A stretch of DNA of 64,000 nucleotides from Desulfarculaceae bacterium (lineage in GTDB: Bacteria > Desulfobacterota > Desulfarculia > Desulfarculales > Desulfarculaceae), in the NCBI GenBank assembly GCA_020444545.1, contig JAHLKT010000004.1, forward strand, positions 372,001 to 436,000, written 5' to 3'. Shown in pieces: positions 1 to 8,307 of the stretch (positions are counted from its first letter, which is position 1; each line of letters starts with the position of its first letter). The notes under the pieces are model-generated. The model saw only the letters and a list, made by a program, of their open reading frames with translations. It was not told the origin of the DNA and did not search any database. A program made the translations under genes and the position numbers.

Positions 1-337
1 CCTTGGTCCAGGCCTCGTCCCCCGGGCCGGGGCGGGCCACGATCTCCAGGTTTTCGCCCACGGTGAGGTCCGCGAAGACCCGGCGGTCGTCGGGCACGTA
101 GCCCAGGCCCAGACGGGCCCGCAGGTGGGGCTTGACGCCGGCCAGATCCTGGCCCTTGAACACGATGGAGCCCTTCTTGGGCGGGGTCAGGCCCATGATG
201 GAGCGCATGGTGGTGCTCTTGCCCGCGCCGTTGCGCCCCAGGATGCAAACCGCCTCGCCGCGCTCCACCTTGAGGCTTACGTCGAAGAGGATGTGGCTCA
301 GCCCGTAGTAGGTATGGATGCCCTTGACCTCAAGCAT
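1..337 (-). CDS. livF: Branched-chain amino acid-type ABC transporter ATP-binding protein LivF (partial, C-terminus outside window)
   Basis: Only the first 112 codons are present; the gene runs off the left edge. The ATG at 337 lies inside the last codons of livG (8-nt overlap, ATG embedded in the livG stop region), typical of translational coupling in liv operons. The protein opens with the LivF-type N-terminus (MLEVKGIHTYYG) and has a Walker A GRNGAGKST at residues 34-42, followed by the Q-loop region and the GYVPDDRRVFADLTV segment characteristic of LivF rather than LivG. It would power import by the LivHM permease encoded upstream, on the cytoplasmic face. Family assignment is firm. The transported substrate (amino acid, amide or aromatic/aliphatic acid) cannot be read from the sequence. 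Confidence 0.93.
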   Translation of the reverse strand, partial: MLEVKGIHTYYGLSHILFDVSLKVERGEAVCILGRNGAGKSTTMRSIMGLTPPKKGSIVFKGQDLAGVKPHLRARLGLGYVPDDRRVFADLTVGENLEIVARPGPGDEAWTK

Positions 338-1073
338 CGCCGTGGCCTCCCAGATAGGCGAGCTGCACCTGCTCGTCGCAGCGCACCTCGTCGCAGGTGC
401 CCTGGGCGATGGTGCGCCCCTGCTGCATGACCATGATGCGGTCGGCCAGGCCGAAGACCAGCTCCATGTCGTGCTCGCAGAATAGTATGGTCAGGCCCAG
501 CTCCTTGGTGAGCCGCTGGATCAGGGCCATGGTGGAGCGGGTCTCGTCCGGGCTCATGCCCGCGGTGGGCTCGTCCATGATCAACAGCTCGGGCCGGTTG
601 CCCAGGGCCACGGCCAGCTCCAGCACCTTGCTGTCCCCGTGGGAGAGCGTCCCGGACACGCGATGGGCCTTGTCTTCCAGACCCACGCTTTTGATTATCT
701 CCCAGGTCTCGTCCATGGCCACCCGGGCCGCGGGAGTGAAGAGCTTGAGCACCTTTTTCTGGCGGGCCAGCACGGCCACCTGCACGTTTTGCAATACGGT
801 CATGCGGGAGAAGAGGTTCACCACCTGGTAGCTCAGGCTGATGCCCCGGCTGCACACCCTATGCGGCTTGAGCCCGCCGATATGCTCACCCTTGAACAGG
901 ATCAGCCCCTTGTCCGGCTTGAGCTGGCCGGTGATCAGTTTGAACAGGGTGGTCTTGCCCGCGCCGTTGGGGCCGATCACGGCCACCATCTGCCCGGCGG
1001 CCACCTCCAGGTTGGCATCGGACACGGCCATGAAATCGCCGAAGGACTTCTTTAGATTCTGCACCGACAGCAT
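330..1073 (-). CDS. livG: Branched-chain amino acid-type ABC transporter ATP-binding protein LivG
   Basis: 247-residue cytoplasmic ABC ATPase. Walker A GPNGAGKT lies at residues 34-41, an LSHGDSK signature replaces the usual LSGGQ (as is normal for LivG), the Walker B is LLIMDEPTAGM, and the H-loop sits in the FCEHDMELV segment. The ATG at 1073 follows the livM stop by 2 nt and the 3' end overlaps livF by 8 nt, so the genes are co-translated. A longer open frame runs upstream through livM, but this ATG matches the family start (MLSVQNLKKSFG). It pairs with LivF to drive uptake through LivHM. The substrate is unknown; the neighbouring IclR regulator suggests an organic or aromatic acid is as likely as an amino acid. 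Confidence 0.95.
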   Translation of the reverse strand: MLSVQNLKKSFGDFMAVSDANLEVAAGQMVAVIGPNGAGKTTLFKLITGQLKPDKGLILFKGEHIGGLKPHRVCSRGISLSYQVVNLFSRMTVLQNVQVAVLARQKKVLKLFTPAARVAMDETWEIIKSVGLEDKAHRVSGTLSHGDSKVLELAVALGNRPELLIMDEPTAGMSPDETRSTMALIQRLTKELGLTILFCEHDMELVFGLADRIMVMQQGRTIAQGTCDEVRCDEQVQLAYLGGHGDA

Positions 1074-1075
1074 GG

Positions 1076-2029
1076 CTAGCTCTCCTCCCCGCCGGCGCGC
1101 TTGCGGCCAAAGAGGGCGGTGAAGTAGCCCAGCACCCCATCGGGCAGGAAGAAGATCAACAGCATGAGGATGATGCCCAGGACTAGGGTCCAATAGTCGG
1201 TGTAAATGCCCACCACGGTGCGCAGGATCACGATGATCGCCGCCCCCAGCATGGGCCCCAGGAAGGTGAACCACCCGCCCAGGAGGCACATGATCAAGAT
1301 CTCCAGGGACAGGGTCCAGAACATCATGTCCGGGAACACGCTGCCTTCCACGGTCACGAACAGCGTGCCCGCCACCCCGCCGAAGAAGCCCGCGATTACC
1401 AGGCCGATGAGCTGGTGGCGCATCACGTTGACCCCCACCGCCTCGGCCCGCTCGGGGTTGTCCCGGATGCCCTGGAACACCCGCCCGAAGGGCGAGTTCA
1501 CGATGAGGTACATCACCGCCAACGAGACCACGGTCACGATCAAAGTGAACCAGTAGGCCCCGTCGATGGAGCCGATGAGGCCCGGCACCGGCACCCCGTG
1601 CATGCCGTCGTCGCCGCCGGTGAAGGAGTACCAGCGGAACACGATGGCCCACACCAGGCTGCCCAGGGAAATCTGCAACATGCCGAAGTAGAGCTTGCTC
1701 AGGCGCACGCAGATGATGCCCATGACCAGGCTGAGGGCGGCGGCCACCAGGGGGCCCAGCAGATAGCCCCACCAGGGGTTCAGCCCGCCCCGCACCGTCA
1801 GGAGGGCGGCGGCATAGGCCCCGGCCCCGTAGAACACCGCGTGGTTGAACTGGTACATGCCGCCGAAGCCCAGCACCATGTTCAGGCTGCTGGCCAGCAG
1901 GCCGGTGACCAGGATCAAAGCCACCAAGTAGGTGTAGTAACGGGTGGCCAGGGCCGGCCAAAAGGCCAGCACCACCAGGATCACTCCGGCCAGGATGAGG
2001 CCGCGCGGGCTTACAATTTTCTCTCGCAC
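1076..2029 (-). CDS. livM: Branched-chain amino acid-type ABC transporter permease LivM
   Basis: 317-residue inner-membrane permease with about 8-9 hydrophobic segments. It carries family landmarks: LNMVLGFGGMYQFNHAVFYGAGAYAAALL near the N-terminus, the SFTGGDDGMHGVPVP loop, and an EAA-like cytoplasmic loop around FQGIRDNPERAEAVGVNV that contacts the ATPases. It lies between livH (13-nt gap) and livG (2-nt gap). Length and motif order are normal for LivM. Together with LivH it forms the transmembrane pathway. Confidence 0.94.
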   Translation of the reverse strand: MREKIVSPRGLILAGVILVVLAFWPALATRYYTYLVALILVTGLLASSLNMVLGFGGMYQFNHAVFYGAGAYAAALLTVRGGLNPWWGYLLGPLVAAALSLVMGIICVRLSKLYFGMLQISLGSLVWAIVFRWYSFTGGDDGMHGVPVPGLIGSIDGAYWFTLIVTVVSLAVMYLIVNSPFGRVFQGIRDNPERAEAVGVNVMRHQLIGLVIAGFFGGVAGTLFVTVEGSVFPDMMFWTLSLEILIMCLLGGWFTFLGPMLGAAIIVILRTVVGIYTDYWTLVLGIILMLLIFFLPDGVLGYFTALFGRKRAGGEES

Positions 2030-2042
2030 CGCTCGCCTCCCC

Positions 2043-2936
2043 TCACCAGGTGGATTTCAGCAGGCCCTTGGGCCTGAGCAGGAGCACGATGACCACGGCC
2101 ACGTAGGGGAAGACGATGGCGAACTGGGGCCACACCAAGATGCCGATGGAGGAGGTGAGCCCGAAGATGAGCGCGCCCAAGAGAGCGCCCCACATGTTGC
2201 CCAGGCCGCCGATGATCACGATAAGAAAACACTCCATGACAATGGCGTGGTCCATGCCCTGGGTGATGTTCTGGGTGGGGGCCACCAACGCGCCGCCCAG
2301 GCCGGCCAAGAGGCAGCCGATGCAAAAGACGAAGGCAAAGACCCAGCTCACGTTGATGCCCATGGCCGCCACCATCTCCCGGTCCACCGCCGCGGCCCGC
2401 GCGATCTTGCCGATCTTGGTCTTGTTGGTGAGGAACCAGAGGCCAAAGGCCACCAGCGGCCCCACCAGGAGCAAGAAGGCGTTGTAGCGCGGGAAGGGCA
2501 GATTGCCCAGGGAGAAGGAGCCCTGCAACATGACCGGCGCGGCCAGGGAGCGGTAGTCCGAGCCGTAGGTCAGCTTCACCAAATCGCCCAGCACCAGCAT
2601 GAGCGAAAAGGTGAACAACAGGAGCATCAGATGCTCCCGTTCGTAGAGGTGGCAGAAGATGCCCCGCTCCACCAACAGGCTCAGGAGCCCCACCGCGATG
2701 GGCGCCAGGACCAAGGCCACCCAGAATCCGGCCGAGCCTCCCACGAAGCTGGCCACGCTGTAGGTGAAAAAGGCCCCGATCATGTACAGGGAGCCGTGGG
2801 AGATGTTGGGGATTCTGAGCACCCCCAAGATCAGGCTCAGGCCCGAGGACACGATGAACAAGATGGTGGTGCGGCTAAGGCCCACCAGCACCTGCTGTCC
2901 CAGGGCGGCCAGGGTTATGTGACTGGCGATTTCCAT
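2043..2936 (-). CDS. livH: Branched-chain amino acid-type ABC transporter permease LivH
   Basis: 297-residue inner-membrane permease with about 8 membrane segments. Typical LivH features are visible: FIVSSGLSLILGVLRIPNISHGSLYMIGAF at the start, an EAA-like loop with AAAVDREMVAAMGINV, and GGLGNMWGALLGALIFGL towards the C-terminus. It is the first permease gene after livK, separated from it by about 90 nt that contain a perfect 15-bp hairpin (2964-2998). Forms the channel with LivM. Confidence 0.94.
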   Translation of the reverse strand: MEIASHITLAALGQQVLVGLSRTTILFIVSSGLSLILGVLRIPNISHGSLYMIGAFFTYSVASFVGGSAGFWVALVLAPIAVGLLSLLVERGIFCHLYEREHLMLLLFTFSLMLVLGDLVKLTYGSDYRSLAAPVMLQGSFSLGNLPFPRYNAFLLLVGPLVAFGLWFLTNKTKIGKIARAAAVDREMVAAMGINVSWVFAFVFCIGCLLAGLGGALVAPTQNITQGMDHAIVMECFLIVIIGGLGNMWGALLGALIFGLTSSIGILVWPQFAIVFPYVAVVIVLLLRPKGLLKSTW

Positions 2937-2963
2937 GCGGCTGCGATGGCCTCCGCGCCAGGG

Positions 2964-2998
2964 CCCGCCGGGGCGGAGAGGGGCTCCGCCCCGGCGGG
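2964..2998 (-). other. Intercistronic GC-rich hairpin between livK and livH
   Basis: A perfect inverted repeat with 15-bp arms (2964-2978 and 2984-2998) around a 5-nt loop lies directly after the livK coding region on the minus-strand transcript. No T-run follows, so a classical intrinsic terminator is unlikely. The placement fits an mRNA-stabilising or partially terminating element that raises binding-protein output over permease output (inference). Comparable hairpins occur after the other three binding-protein genes in this window. Confidence 0.7.
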
Positions 2999-3026
2999 TT
3001 GGTTCATGCCAATACGGCGGGCGGTC

Positions 3027-4238
3027 TTACTTGCCGCGGGCCTTCTTGATCTCGTTCACGTCGGGCGCGGCTTCGGCCGGAGTGATGTCGATGATCCCGT
3101 CGGCCACCAGGAAGTCGTACTTGTCCGACTTCTTGGTGGTGCCCAAGTACATGGGCAGCAGGGCCTGATGGTCATAGGCCCTAAGCTCCACGGTGCCCAC
3201 CGGGGTGTTCACCTTCATGCCTTCCACCGCGTCCACGAACTTGTCGCCCTTCATGGTCTTGGCCTTCTGATAGGCCCCGGTGATGAGCTGAGCGGTGATA
3301 TAGCCGTAGAGCGCCCCCACGGTGGGGATGCGGCCATAGGCGTCCTGGAACTCCTTGGCAAAGGCCTTGTTGGCCGCGCTGTCGGGATAATAGAAGTGGT
3401 AGTTGCTGGTGCCCATCACGCCCTCGGGGGCGCCCTTGCCCACCGGGCGCAGGGTGGCCAGCTCGGTGGCGGTGTGCATGTAGAAGGGGACCTTCTTGTT
3501 GAAGCCGGTGGCCTGCGCGGCCTTGAGGAAGGGCACGCAGTCGCGGCCGCCGGTGGCCACGATCACCGCGTCGGGCTTAGCGGCCAGGATGGCGGTGATG
3601 TAGGGGGTGAAGTCGGGCTCGCCGACCTTCCACCAGCTCTGGCCCAGCAGCTTCACTTCGGGCTTGAGCTTCTTCAGGTTCTGCCACACGCCGTCGGCCA
3701 CGGCGTGGCCGTACTCATAGTCGTCGCCCGCGATCCAGTACTTGATGTAGGGCTTCTTGGCCAGGCCCGCCGCGGCGGCCTTGCCGATCATGGCCGTGTT
3801 CTCGGTGATCTGGAACACGTAGCGGTGGCCCTTGGCCCCGCTGATCTTGGCGCTCTTAGAGAAGGTGGCGAAGAAGGGGATATTCTCCCGCTGGGCCAGG
3901 TCGCTGATGGCCAGGGCCAGGCCGGAGTTGATGGTGCCCACCAGGGCCGAGACGCCCTCGCGCATGATCAGCTCCTTGGCGGCGGCCAGGCCCAGGTCCA
4001 CCTTGAACTTGCTGTCGCGGGTGAGCACCTCGAACTTGTTGCCCCAGACCCCGCCCTTGGCGTTGACTTTCTTGATGTAGAGCTTGAAGGCGTCGCGCAC
4101 GTCGTTGGTATAGGTGCTGGGCGGTCCGCTGTAGCAGTCCACCATGCCGATCTTGATGGTTTTGGCCATCGCCGCGCCGCCCAGGGCCAGGCCCAGGGCC
4201 GCGGTCAGGGCCAGAATCAGCCAAAGCTTGCCTTTCAT
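3027..4238 (-). CDS. livK: Periplasmic substrate-binding protein of a liv-type ABC transporter
   Basis: 403-residue type I periplasmic binding protein (LivJ/LivK/AmiC-like fold). I chose the ATG at 4238 because a strong ribosome-binding site (GGGGAGGAAAG) precedes it and it opens directly into a Sec signal peptide (MKGKLWLILALTAALGLALG..AMA). The upstream in-frame start at 4283 would add 15 charged residues before the signal. Mature features include IKIGMVDCYSGPPSTY at the N-terminus, SALVGTINSGLALAISDLA and FFATFSKSA in the ligand cleft. It delivers substrate to LivHMGF encoded downstream. The regulator gene iclR lies just upstream. Substrate is not predictable from sequence alone. Confidence 0.92.
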   Translation of the reverse strand: MKGKLWLILALTAALGLALGGAAMAKTIKIGMVDCYSGPPSTYTNDVRDAFKLYIKKVNAKGGVWGNKFEVLTRDSKFKVDLGLAAAKELIMREGVSALVGTINSGLALAISDLAQRENIPFFATFSKSAKISGAKGHRYVFQITENTAMIGKAAAAGLAKKPYIKYWIAGDDYEYGHAVADGVWQNLKKLKPEVKLLGQSWWKVGEPDFTPYITAILAAKPDAVIVATGGRDCVPFLKAAQATGFNKKVPFYMHTATELATLRPVGKGAPEGVMGTSNYHFYYPDSAANKAFAKEFQDAYGRIPTVGALYGYITAQLITGAYQKAKTMKGDKFVDAVEGMKVNTPVGTVELRAYDHQALLPMYLGTTKKSDKYDFLVADGIIDITPAEAAPDVNEIKKARGK

Positions 4239-4300
4239 TTTCTTTCCTCCCCTTATGTGGGAAACGTCTTTCGCTCCAACCATGGCTCCCCGCGCCGCCT

Positions 4301-5083
4301 TCAGGCCCGGCGGGCGCGCGGATCAAGGTATTGATAATGACCCAAGTATCGCGAAATCTCCCCCGCCGCGTCCATGGCCTTGCGCACCAAGCCGGGCAGC
4401 TCGGCCTCGCCCAGGCGCTGGGGCTCGCCGTTTAGGCTGATGGCCCCGCAGACCTGCCCGCCCTCGCCGAACAGGGGCACCCCCAGGCTGTCCAGGTTCA
4501 ACAGGAACTCCTGGCGGGACAAACAATAGCCCCGCTCGCGGGAAAGCTCCAACTCGGTCCGCAGCTCCTCGGGGTCCACCACGGTGTGGGGGGTGTACTT
4601 CACCAGTTCCACCCGTTCCAGATAGCCATCGAGCACCTCGGGCGGCGAGAAGGCCAATATGGCCCGGCCCATGGAGGTGCAAAAGGCCGGGGCCGCCGCG
4701 CCGATGTAGGGCGCGGCGTAGGAGCTGCCCAGGGGCATGGTGTCCAGGGTGACCACCAGCACGTCGCGCTCCAAGACCCCCAACCGCCCCACCAGGCCGG
4801 TGTCGCGGGCCAAGTAGCCCAGCGGAATGGTGGCCTTCTGGTTCAGCTCCAGGGTGGCCATGTGGATGGAGCCCAGCTCGTGCAAACGCATGCCCAGGCG
4901 GTATTGGCGGGTCTTGGGGTCCTGGGCCAAAAAGCCCTCTTCTTGCAGGGTGCGCACCAGGCCGTGCACCGTGCCCACGGGCAGGCCCATCTCCTTGGCC
5001 ATCTCGCTGACCCCCATCTGGGGGCGGGCATAGGAGAACAGGGACAAAAGACCGGCAGCGCGCTTTATGGACTGATTCGGCAT
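4301..5083 (-). CDS. IclR-family transcriptional regulator
   Basis: 260 residues with an N-terminal winged helix-turn-helix (about 5-65, with GVSEMAKEMGLPVGTVHGLVRTL as recognition region) and a C-terminal IclR effector-binding domain with the AFCTSMGRAILAF segment and the FLLNLDSLGVPLFGEGGQVCGAISL core. It lies upstream of livK on the same strand and is divergent from larA. The octamer TTCGGCAT overlaps its start codon (5076-5083) and recurs twice upstream of larA, suggesting autoregulation and control of larA (inference). IclR proteins typically sense small organic or aromatic acids, which fits a liv-type acid importer and a 2-hydroxyacid racemase. The start ATG agrees with family length. 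Confidence 0.93.
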   Translation of the reverse strand: MPNQSIKRAAGLLSLFSYARPQMGVSEMAKEMGLPVGTVHGLVRTLQEEGFLAQDPKTRQYRLGMRLHELGSIHMATLELNQKATIPLGYLARDTGLVGRLGVLERDVLVVTLDTMPLGSSYAAPYIGAAAPAFCTSMGRAILAFSPPEVLDGYLERVELVKYTPHTVVDPEELRTELELSRERGYCLSRQEFLLNLDSLGVPLFGEGGQVCGAISLNGEPQRLGEAELPGLVRKAMDAAGEISRYLGHYQYLDPRARRA

Positions 5084-5255
5084 TCAGGAATGCCTTTCGA
5101 ATATTTCGAATTAATTTGGCTATATTTTTCATATTATAATCGAGGCGCCCATGTCAAGCCCCCTTCTCATAGTTTTGCCAGACTTGACACCCCGCTTCGT
5201 CGCCTCTAGGATGGCATTTATTCGGCATATGCGTCTTGGTTTCGACAATGCCGAA
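5076..5255. promoter_or_regulatory. Divergent iclR/larA control region with repeated TTCGGCAT operator-like motif
   Basis: The octamer TTCGGCAT occurs at 5076-5083 and 5221-5228 and inverted (ATGCCGAA) at 5248-5255; the latter two form an inverted repeat with a 19-bp gap. A short palindrome GGCATTC-AG-GAATGCC lies at 5079-5094 over the iclR start. The region between is AT-rich, unlike its surroundings, and contains TTGACA (5157-5152) and TATAAT (5138-5133) on the minus strand, but with only a 13-bp spacer, so the exact iclR promoter is unclear. Likely binding sites for the adjacent IclR protein (inference). Confidence 0.5.
5184..5212 (+). promoter_or_regulatory. Sigma70-type promoter of larA
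   Basis: TTGACA (5184-5189), a 17-bp spacer and TAGGAT (5207-5212) form a near-consensus housekeeping promoter reading towards larA. The expected start site near 5219 gives a leader of about 70 nt that contains the inverted repeat TTCGGCAT/ATGCCGAA, placing that repeat where a bound regulator would block transcription. Confidence 0.6.
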
Positions 5256-5291
5256 CTTACCGGCAACCGATGGACCTCTCTGGAGCCGATT

Positions 5292-6566
5292 TTGCCGCGC
5301 ATCGCCATACCCATGGGCCGCGACTTCGTGGAACTGGCCCTCACGCCCGAGCAGCAAGAGCGCGTCACCCTCTTGGAGGGCACCGCCCTGCCTCCCCTGC
5401 CCGATCCCGTGGGCGCGGTGGCCGCTTCCCTGGCCGCGCCTTTGGGCGGGCCGCCCCTGGCCCAGCTGGCCCGGGGCAAGCGTAGCGCCTGCGTGGTGGT
5501 CAGCGACATCACCCGGCCGGTGCCCAACCCGCTCATCCTGCCGCCCCTGTTGGCCGCGCTGGAAAACGCCGGTATGCCGCGAGAAGGCATCACCATACTC
5601 ATCGCTACGGGCATGCACCGGGCCAACACCGGCCCCGAGCTCATCGAGCTGTTGGGGCCCGAAGTGGCCGGGGCCTATCGCGTGGTAAACCACGACTGCC
5701 GCGACGCCGGGGCCCTGGCGGAGATCGGCCGCATCGACGGCAACCCCATCGCCCTCAACCGCCTGTACCTGGAAGCGGAGCTAAAAATCGTCACCGGGCT
5801 CATCGAGCCCCATCCCTTTGCCGGTTTCTCGGGCGGGGCCAAGTCCATCCTTCCCGGCGTGGCTAGCCTTGAGAGCATGAAGCACATGCACTCCTACGCC
5901 ATGGTGGCCGACCCCCGCCTGGCCGGGGGCCGCCTGGAGGACAACCCCTTCCAGGAGCAGGTGCGCCGCATCGGCGCCAAGGCGGGCCTGGACTTCCTGC
6001 TCAACGTGGTCATCGACCGTGAGCGCCGCCTCCTGGGCATTTTCGCCGGGGCCTTCCCCGAGGCCCACGACCAAGGCTGCGCCCTGGCCGCCCGCCAGAG
6101 CGTGGTGCGGGTGGATCAGCCCTTCGACCTGGTGGTGACCAACGGCGGGGGCCACCCCCTGGACGCCACCCTGTACCAGGCCTCCAAGGGCCTGCTCGCG
6201 GCCCGGCCCATAACCCGGCCCGGCGGCGCGGTGCTCTGGCTGGTGGCCGCCAGCGAAGGCCTGGGCAGCCCGGAGTATTGCGCCATGGTCACCCGCTGCG
6301 GCGACGCGGCCGGCTTCCGCGCGGCCCACGGCGCGCCGGAGGACTTCGTGGTGGACCAGTGGGGGGCCCAGTGCTACTTCCAATGCCTGGATCACATGGA
6401 GCGGGTGTTGTTGCATTCCCCGGGCGTAACCCCGGAACAGGCCGCCGCCTTCGGTCTGGAGCAGGTTCCCGACCTGGGCGCGGCCTGGCAAGAACTGCTG
6501 GCCGCCTATCCCCGCGTGGCGGTGATGCCCGAGGGCCCCTATCTTTGCCCGGTGCTTGCCGTCTGA
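5292..6566 (+). CDS. larA: LarA-type nickel-pincer lactate/2-hydroxyacid racemase (DUF2088 family)
   Basis: 424 residues from a TTG at 5292, preceded by GGAG with 6-nt spacing. Longer in-frame ATG starts exist at 5151, 5211 and 5229, but the TTG start gives the same length as Lactobacillus plantarum LarA and places key residues at matching numbers: D72, R75, H174 and the cofactor-binding K184 (in FSGGAKSILPG), with H109 and K299 one residue off. LarA uses a nickel-pincer nucleotide covalently attached to that lysine to racemise lactate; LarA homologues act on other 2-hydroxyacids. The cofactor genes larB/C/E are not in the window. A 2-hydroxyacid dehydrogenase operon lies 11 kb downstream, a plausible functional partner. 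All catalytic residues appear present. Exact substrate uncertain. Confidence 0.87.
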   Translation: MPRIAIPMGRDFVELALTPEQQERVTLLEGTALPPLPDPVGAVAASLAAPLGGPPLAQLARGKRSACVVVSDITRPVPNPLILPPLLAALENAGMPREGITILIATGMHRANTGPELIELLGPEVAGAYRVVNHDCRDAGALAEIGRIDGNPIALNRLYLEAELKIVTGLIEPHPFAGFSGGAKSILPGVASLESMKHMHSYAMVADPRLAGGRLEDNPFQEQVRRIGAKAGLDFLLNVVIDRERRLLGIFAGAFPEAHDQGCALAARQSVVRVDQPFDLVVTNGGGHPLDATLYQASKGLLAARPITRPGGAVLWLVAASEGLGSPEYCAMVTRCGDAAGFRAAHGAPEDFVVDQWGAQCYFQCLDHMERVLLHSPGVTPEQAAAFGLEQVPDLGAAWQELLAAYPRVAVMPEGPYLCPVLAV

Positions 6567-6656
6567 GCCGCGCAATCATCGGCCCTTGCCTTCCCGATAA
6601 TTCCCTGCTATTTTGGCCCAATTGTAGGCGGCGCCCCCACCGCTCCGCCCGCAAGC

Positions 6657-6696
6657 CAGGGGGCCTCCGGAAGGACGGCTAGCCCTGTCTTTTTTT
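6657..6696 (+). terminator. Possible intrinsic terminator after larA
   Basis: A CAGGG/CCCTG inverted repeat (6657-6661, 6683-6687) with an imperfectly paired GC-rich interior is followed by a run of seven T (6690-6696). The stem is interrupted, so this is a moderate-strength candidate separating larA from the acyl-CoA ligase. Confidence 0.4.
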
Positions 6697-6762
6697 CCGG
6701 CCCGCTTCAATCCATCAAAATTCAGATAAACAGCAGCCCCGGGTGGGGTGGAGGAGGCTTTC

Positions 6763-8280
6763 ATGGGGGGGATCGGTCATTGGCTGACGCGGCGGGCCGT
6801 GCTCAGCGCCGAGCGCATCGCGGTAATCGACGGAGAGCGCCGCATCAGCTACTCGCGGCTCAACCAGCGGGTGAACCAACTGGCCCGGGCCCTGGCCGAG
6901 GGCGGCCTCCGGCGGGGCGACCGCCTGAGCATGTTGGCCCTCAACTGCCTGGAGTGGGTGGAGGCGGTGATGGCCACGGCCAAGCTGGGGGTCATCCTGG
7001 TGCCGCTCAACTGGCGGCTCACTCCGGCCGAGCTGATCTATCAGCTCAGCGACAGCCAGACCCGCCACCTCATCTTCGCGCCCGGCCTTGAGGACCTGGC
7101 CGCCCAGATCACCCCGGCCGCCAAGCTGGAGCGGCTGTGGGTGCTGGGAGGCGAGGACCATGGCGAGGCCGGCTCCTACGAGGCCGCCCTGGCCGCCCAG
7201 TCGGCTGAAGAGCCCGAACTGGACTACGCGGTGGACCTCACCTGCCCCCACCTCATTGTCTACACTTCGGGCACCACCGGCCGCCCCAAGGGCGCGGTGC
7301 TCTCCCAGGCCAACAGCATGTGGAACGCGCTCAACCTGCACGTGGACCTGGAGTTCACCAGCGCGGACCGCGAGCTGGTGGTGCTGCCCATGTTCCACAT
7401 CGGAGGCATCGGCCTGTTCACCCTGTCGCTCATCTACGTGGGAGCCTCGGTGGTCACCCAGCGCGACTTCGACCTGGCCCAGATCATGCGCCGCCTGCGC
7501 GAGGAAGAGGTCACCCTGTTCTTCGCGGTGCCGGCCATGTATCTGCTGCTGATCCAGTCGCCGGATTTCGACCCCGGCGCTTTTGACAAGGTGCGCATGT
7601 GCTTCAGCGGCGGGGCTCCCCTGCCGCCATCGCTCATCGAGCAGTACCATGAGCTAGGCATCACCTTGCAGCAGGGCTACGGCATGAGCGAGGCCTCGCC
7701 CTCCACCACGGTGCTCTTGCCCCAATACGCCTGGGCCAAGCGGGGCTCGGTGGGGCGGCCCCACATGCATGTGCGCCTCAAGATCGCTGGCCCCAAGGAC
7801 CAGGAGCTGCCCGTGGGCTCGGTGGGCCAGGTGTTGCTAAAGGGCCCCAACATCATGCAAGGTTATTGGAACCAGCCCGAGGCCAACCGGGAGGTGTTCG
7901 CGGGCGGTTGGTTCCACACCGGCGATTTGGGCCGTTTGGACGAGGACGGCTTTCTGTACATCGTGGACCGCCAGAAGGACATGTACATCAGCGGCGGCGA
8001 AAACGTGTACCCGGCCGAGGTGGAGCACGCCATCTTTGAGTTGGAGGATGTGGCCGAGGCGGCGGTGGTGGGGATGCCCGATCCCCGCTGGGGCGAGACG
8101 GGCATGGCCTTCGTGGTGCCCCGCCAGGGAGCCGAGCTGACCCAGGAGCGCATCCTGGAGCATCTGCGCACCCGCCTGGCCAAGTTCAAGCTGCCTCGCC
8201 AGGTGGTGTTCGTCCAGGCCCTGCCGCGCACCGCCTCGGGCAAGGTGATCAAGAACCGGCTGCGCGAGGGCTCCGCCTAG
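6763..8280 (+). CDS. AMP-forming acyl-CoA ligase (long/medium-chain fatty acid-CoA ligase family)
   Basis: 505-residue ANL-superfamily enzyme. ATG at 6763 is preferred over an in-frame GTG at 6748 because GGAGGAGG sits just upstream of it. Motifs in order: YTSGTTGRPKGAVLS (P-loop for ATP), QGYGMSEASP (A5-type), GWFHTGDLGRLDEDGFLYIVDR with the hinge aspartate/arginine, GGENVYPAEVE, and the catalytic lysine near the C-terminus in ASGKVIKN. It activates a carboxylate to acyl-AMP and then acyl-CoA in the cytoplasm. It is close to FadD/FcsA-like and cyclohexanecarboxylate-type ligases; the acid substrate cannot be fixed. The next gene follows after 27 nt, so they are probably co-transcribed. Confidence 0.92.
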   Translation: MGGIGHWLTRRAVLSAERIAVIDGERRISYSRLNQRVNQLARALAEGGLRRGDRLSMLALNCLEWVEAVMATAKLGVILVPLNWRLTPAELIYQLSDSQTRHLIFAPGLEDLAAQITPAAKLERLWVLGGEDHGEAGSYEAALAAQSAEEPELDYAVDLTCPHLIVYTSGTTGRPKGAVLSQANSMWNALNLHVDLEFTSADRELVVLPMFHIGGIGLFTLSLIYVGASVVTQRDFDLAQIMRRLREEEVTLFFAVPAMYLLLIQSPDFDPGAFDKVRMCFSGGAPLPPSLIEQYHELGITLQQGYGMSEASPSTTVLLPQYAWAKRGSVGRPHMHVRLKIAGPKDQELPVGSVGQVLLKGPNIMQGYWNQPEANREVFAGGWFHTGDLGRLDEDGFLYIVDRQKDMYISGGENVYPAEVEHAIFELEDVAEAAVVGMPDPRWGETGMAFVVPRQGAELTQERILEHLRTRLAKFKLPRQVVFVQALPRTASGKVIKNRLREGSA

Positions 8281-8307
8281 ACGGGCCCCGCGCCCAGGAA
8301 GCAGACC

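Noticed and set aside
1944-4334. 796-residue plus-strand open frame opposite livH/livK
   Set aside because: It is antisense to well-supported liv genes, extremely rich in His, Gly and Gln/Ala, and has no recognisable domain; it is a shadow caused by high GC.
5133-5157. TTGACA and TATAAT pair as iclR promoter on the minus strand
   Set aside because: The spacer is only 13 bp, too short for sigma70; kept only as a note in the control region.
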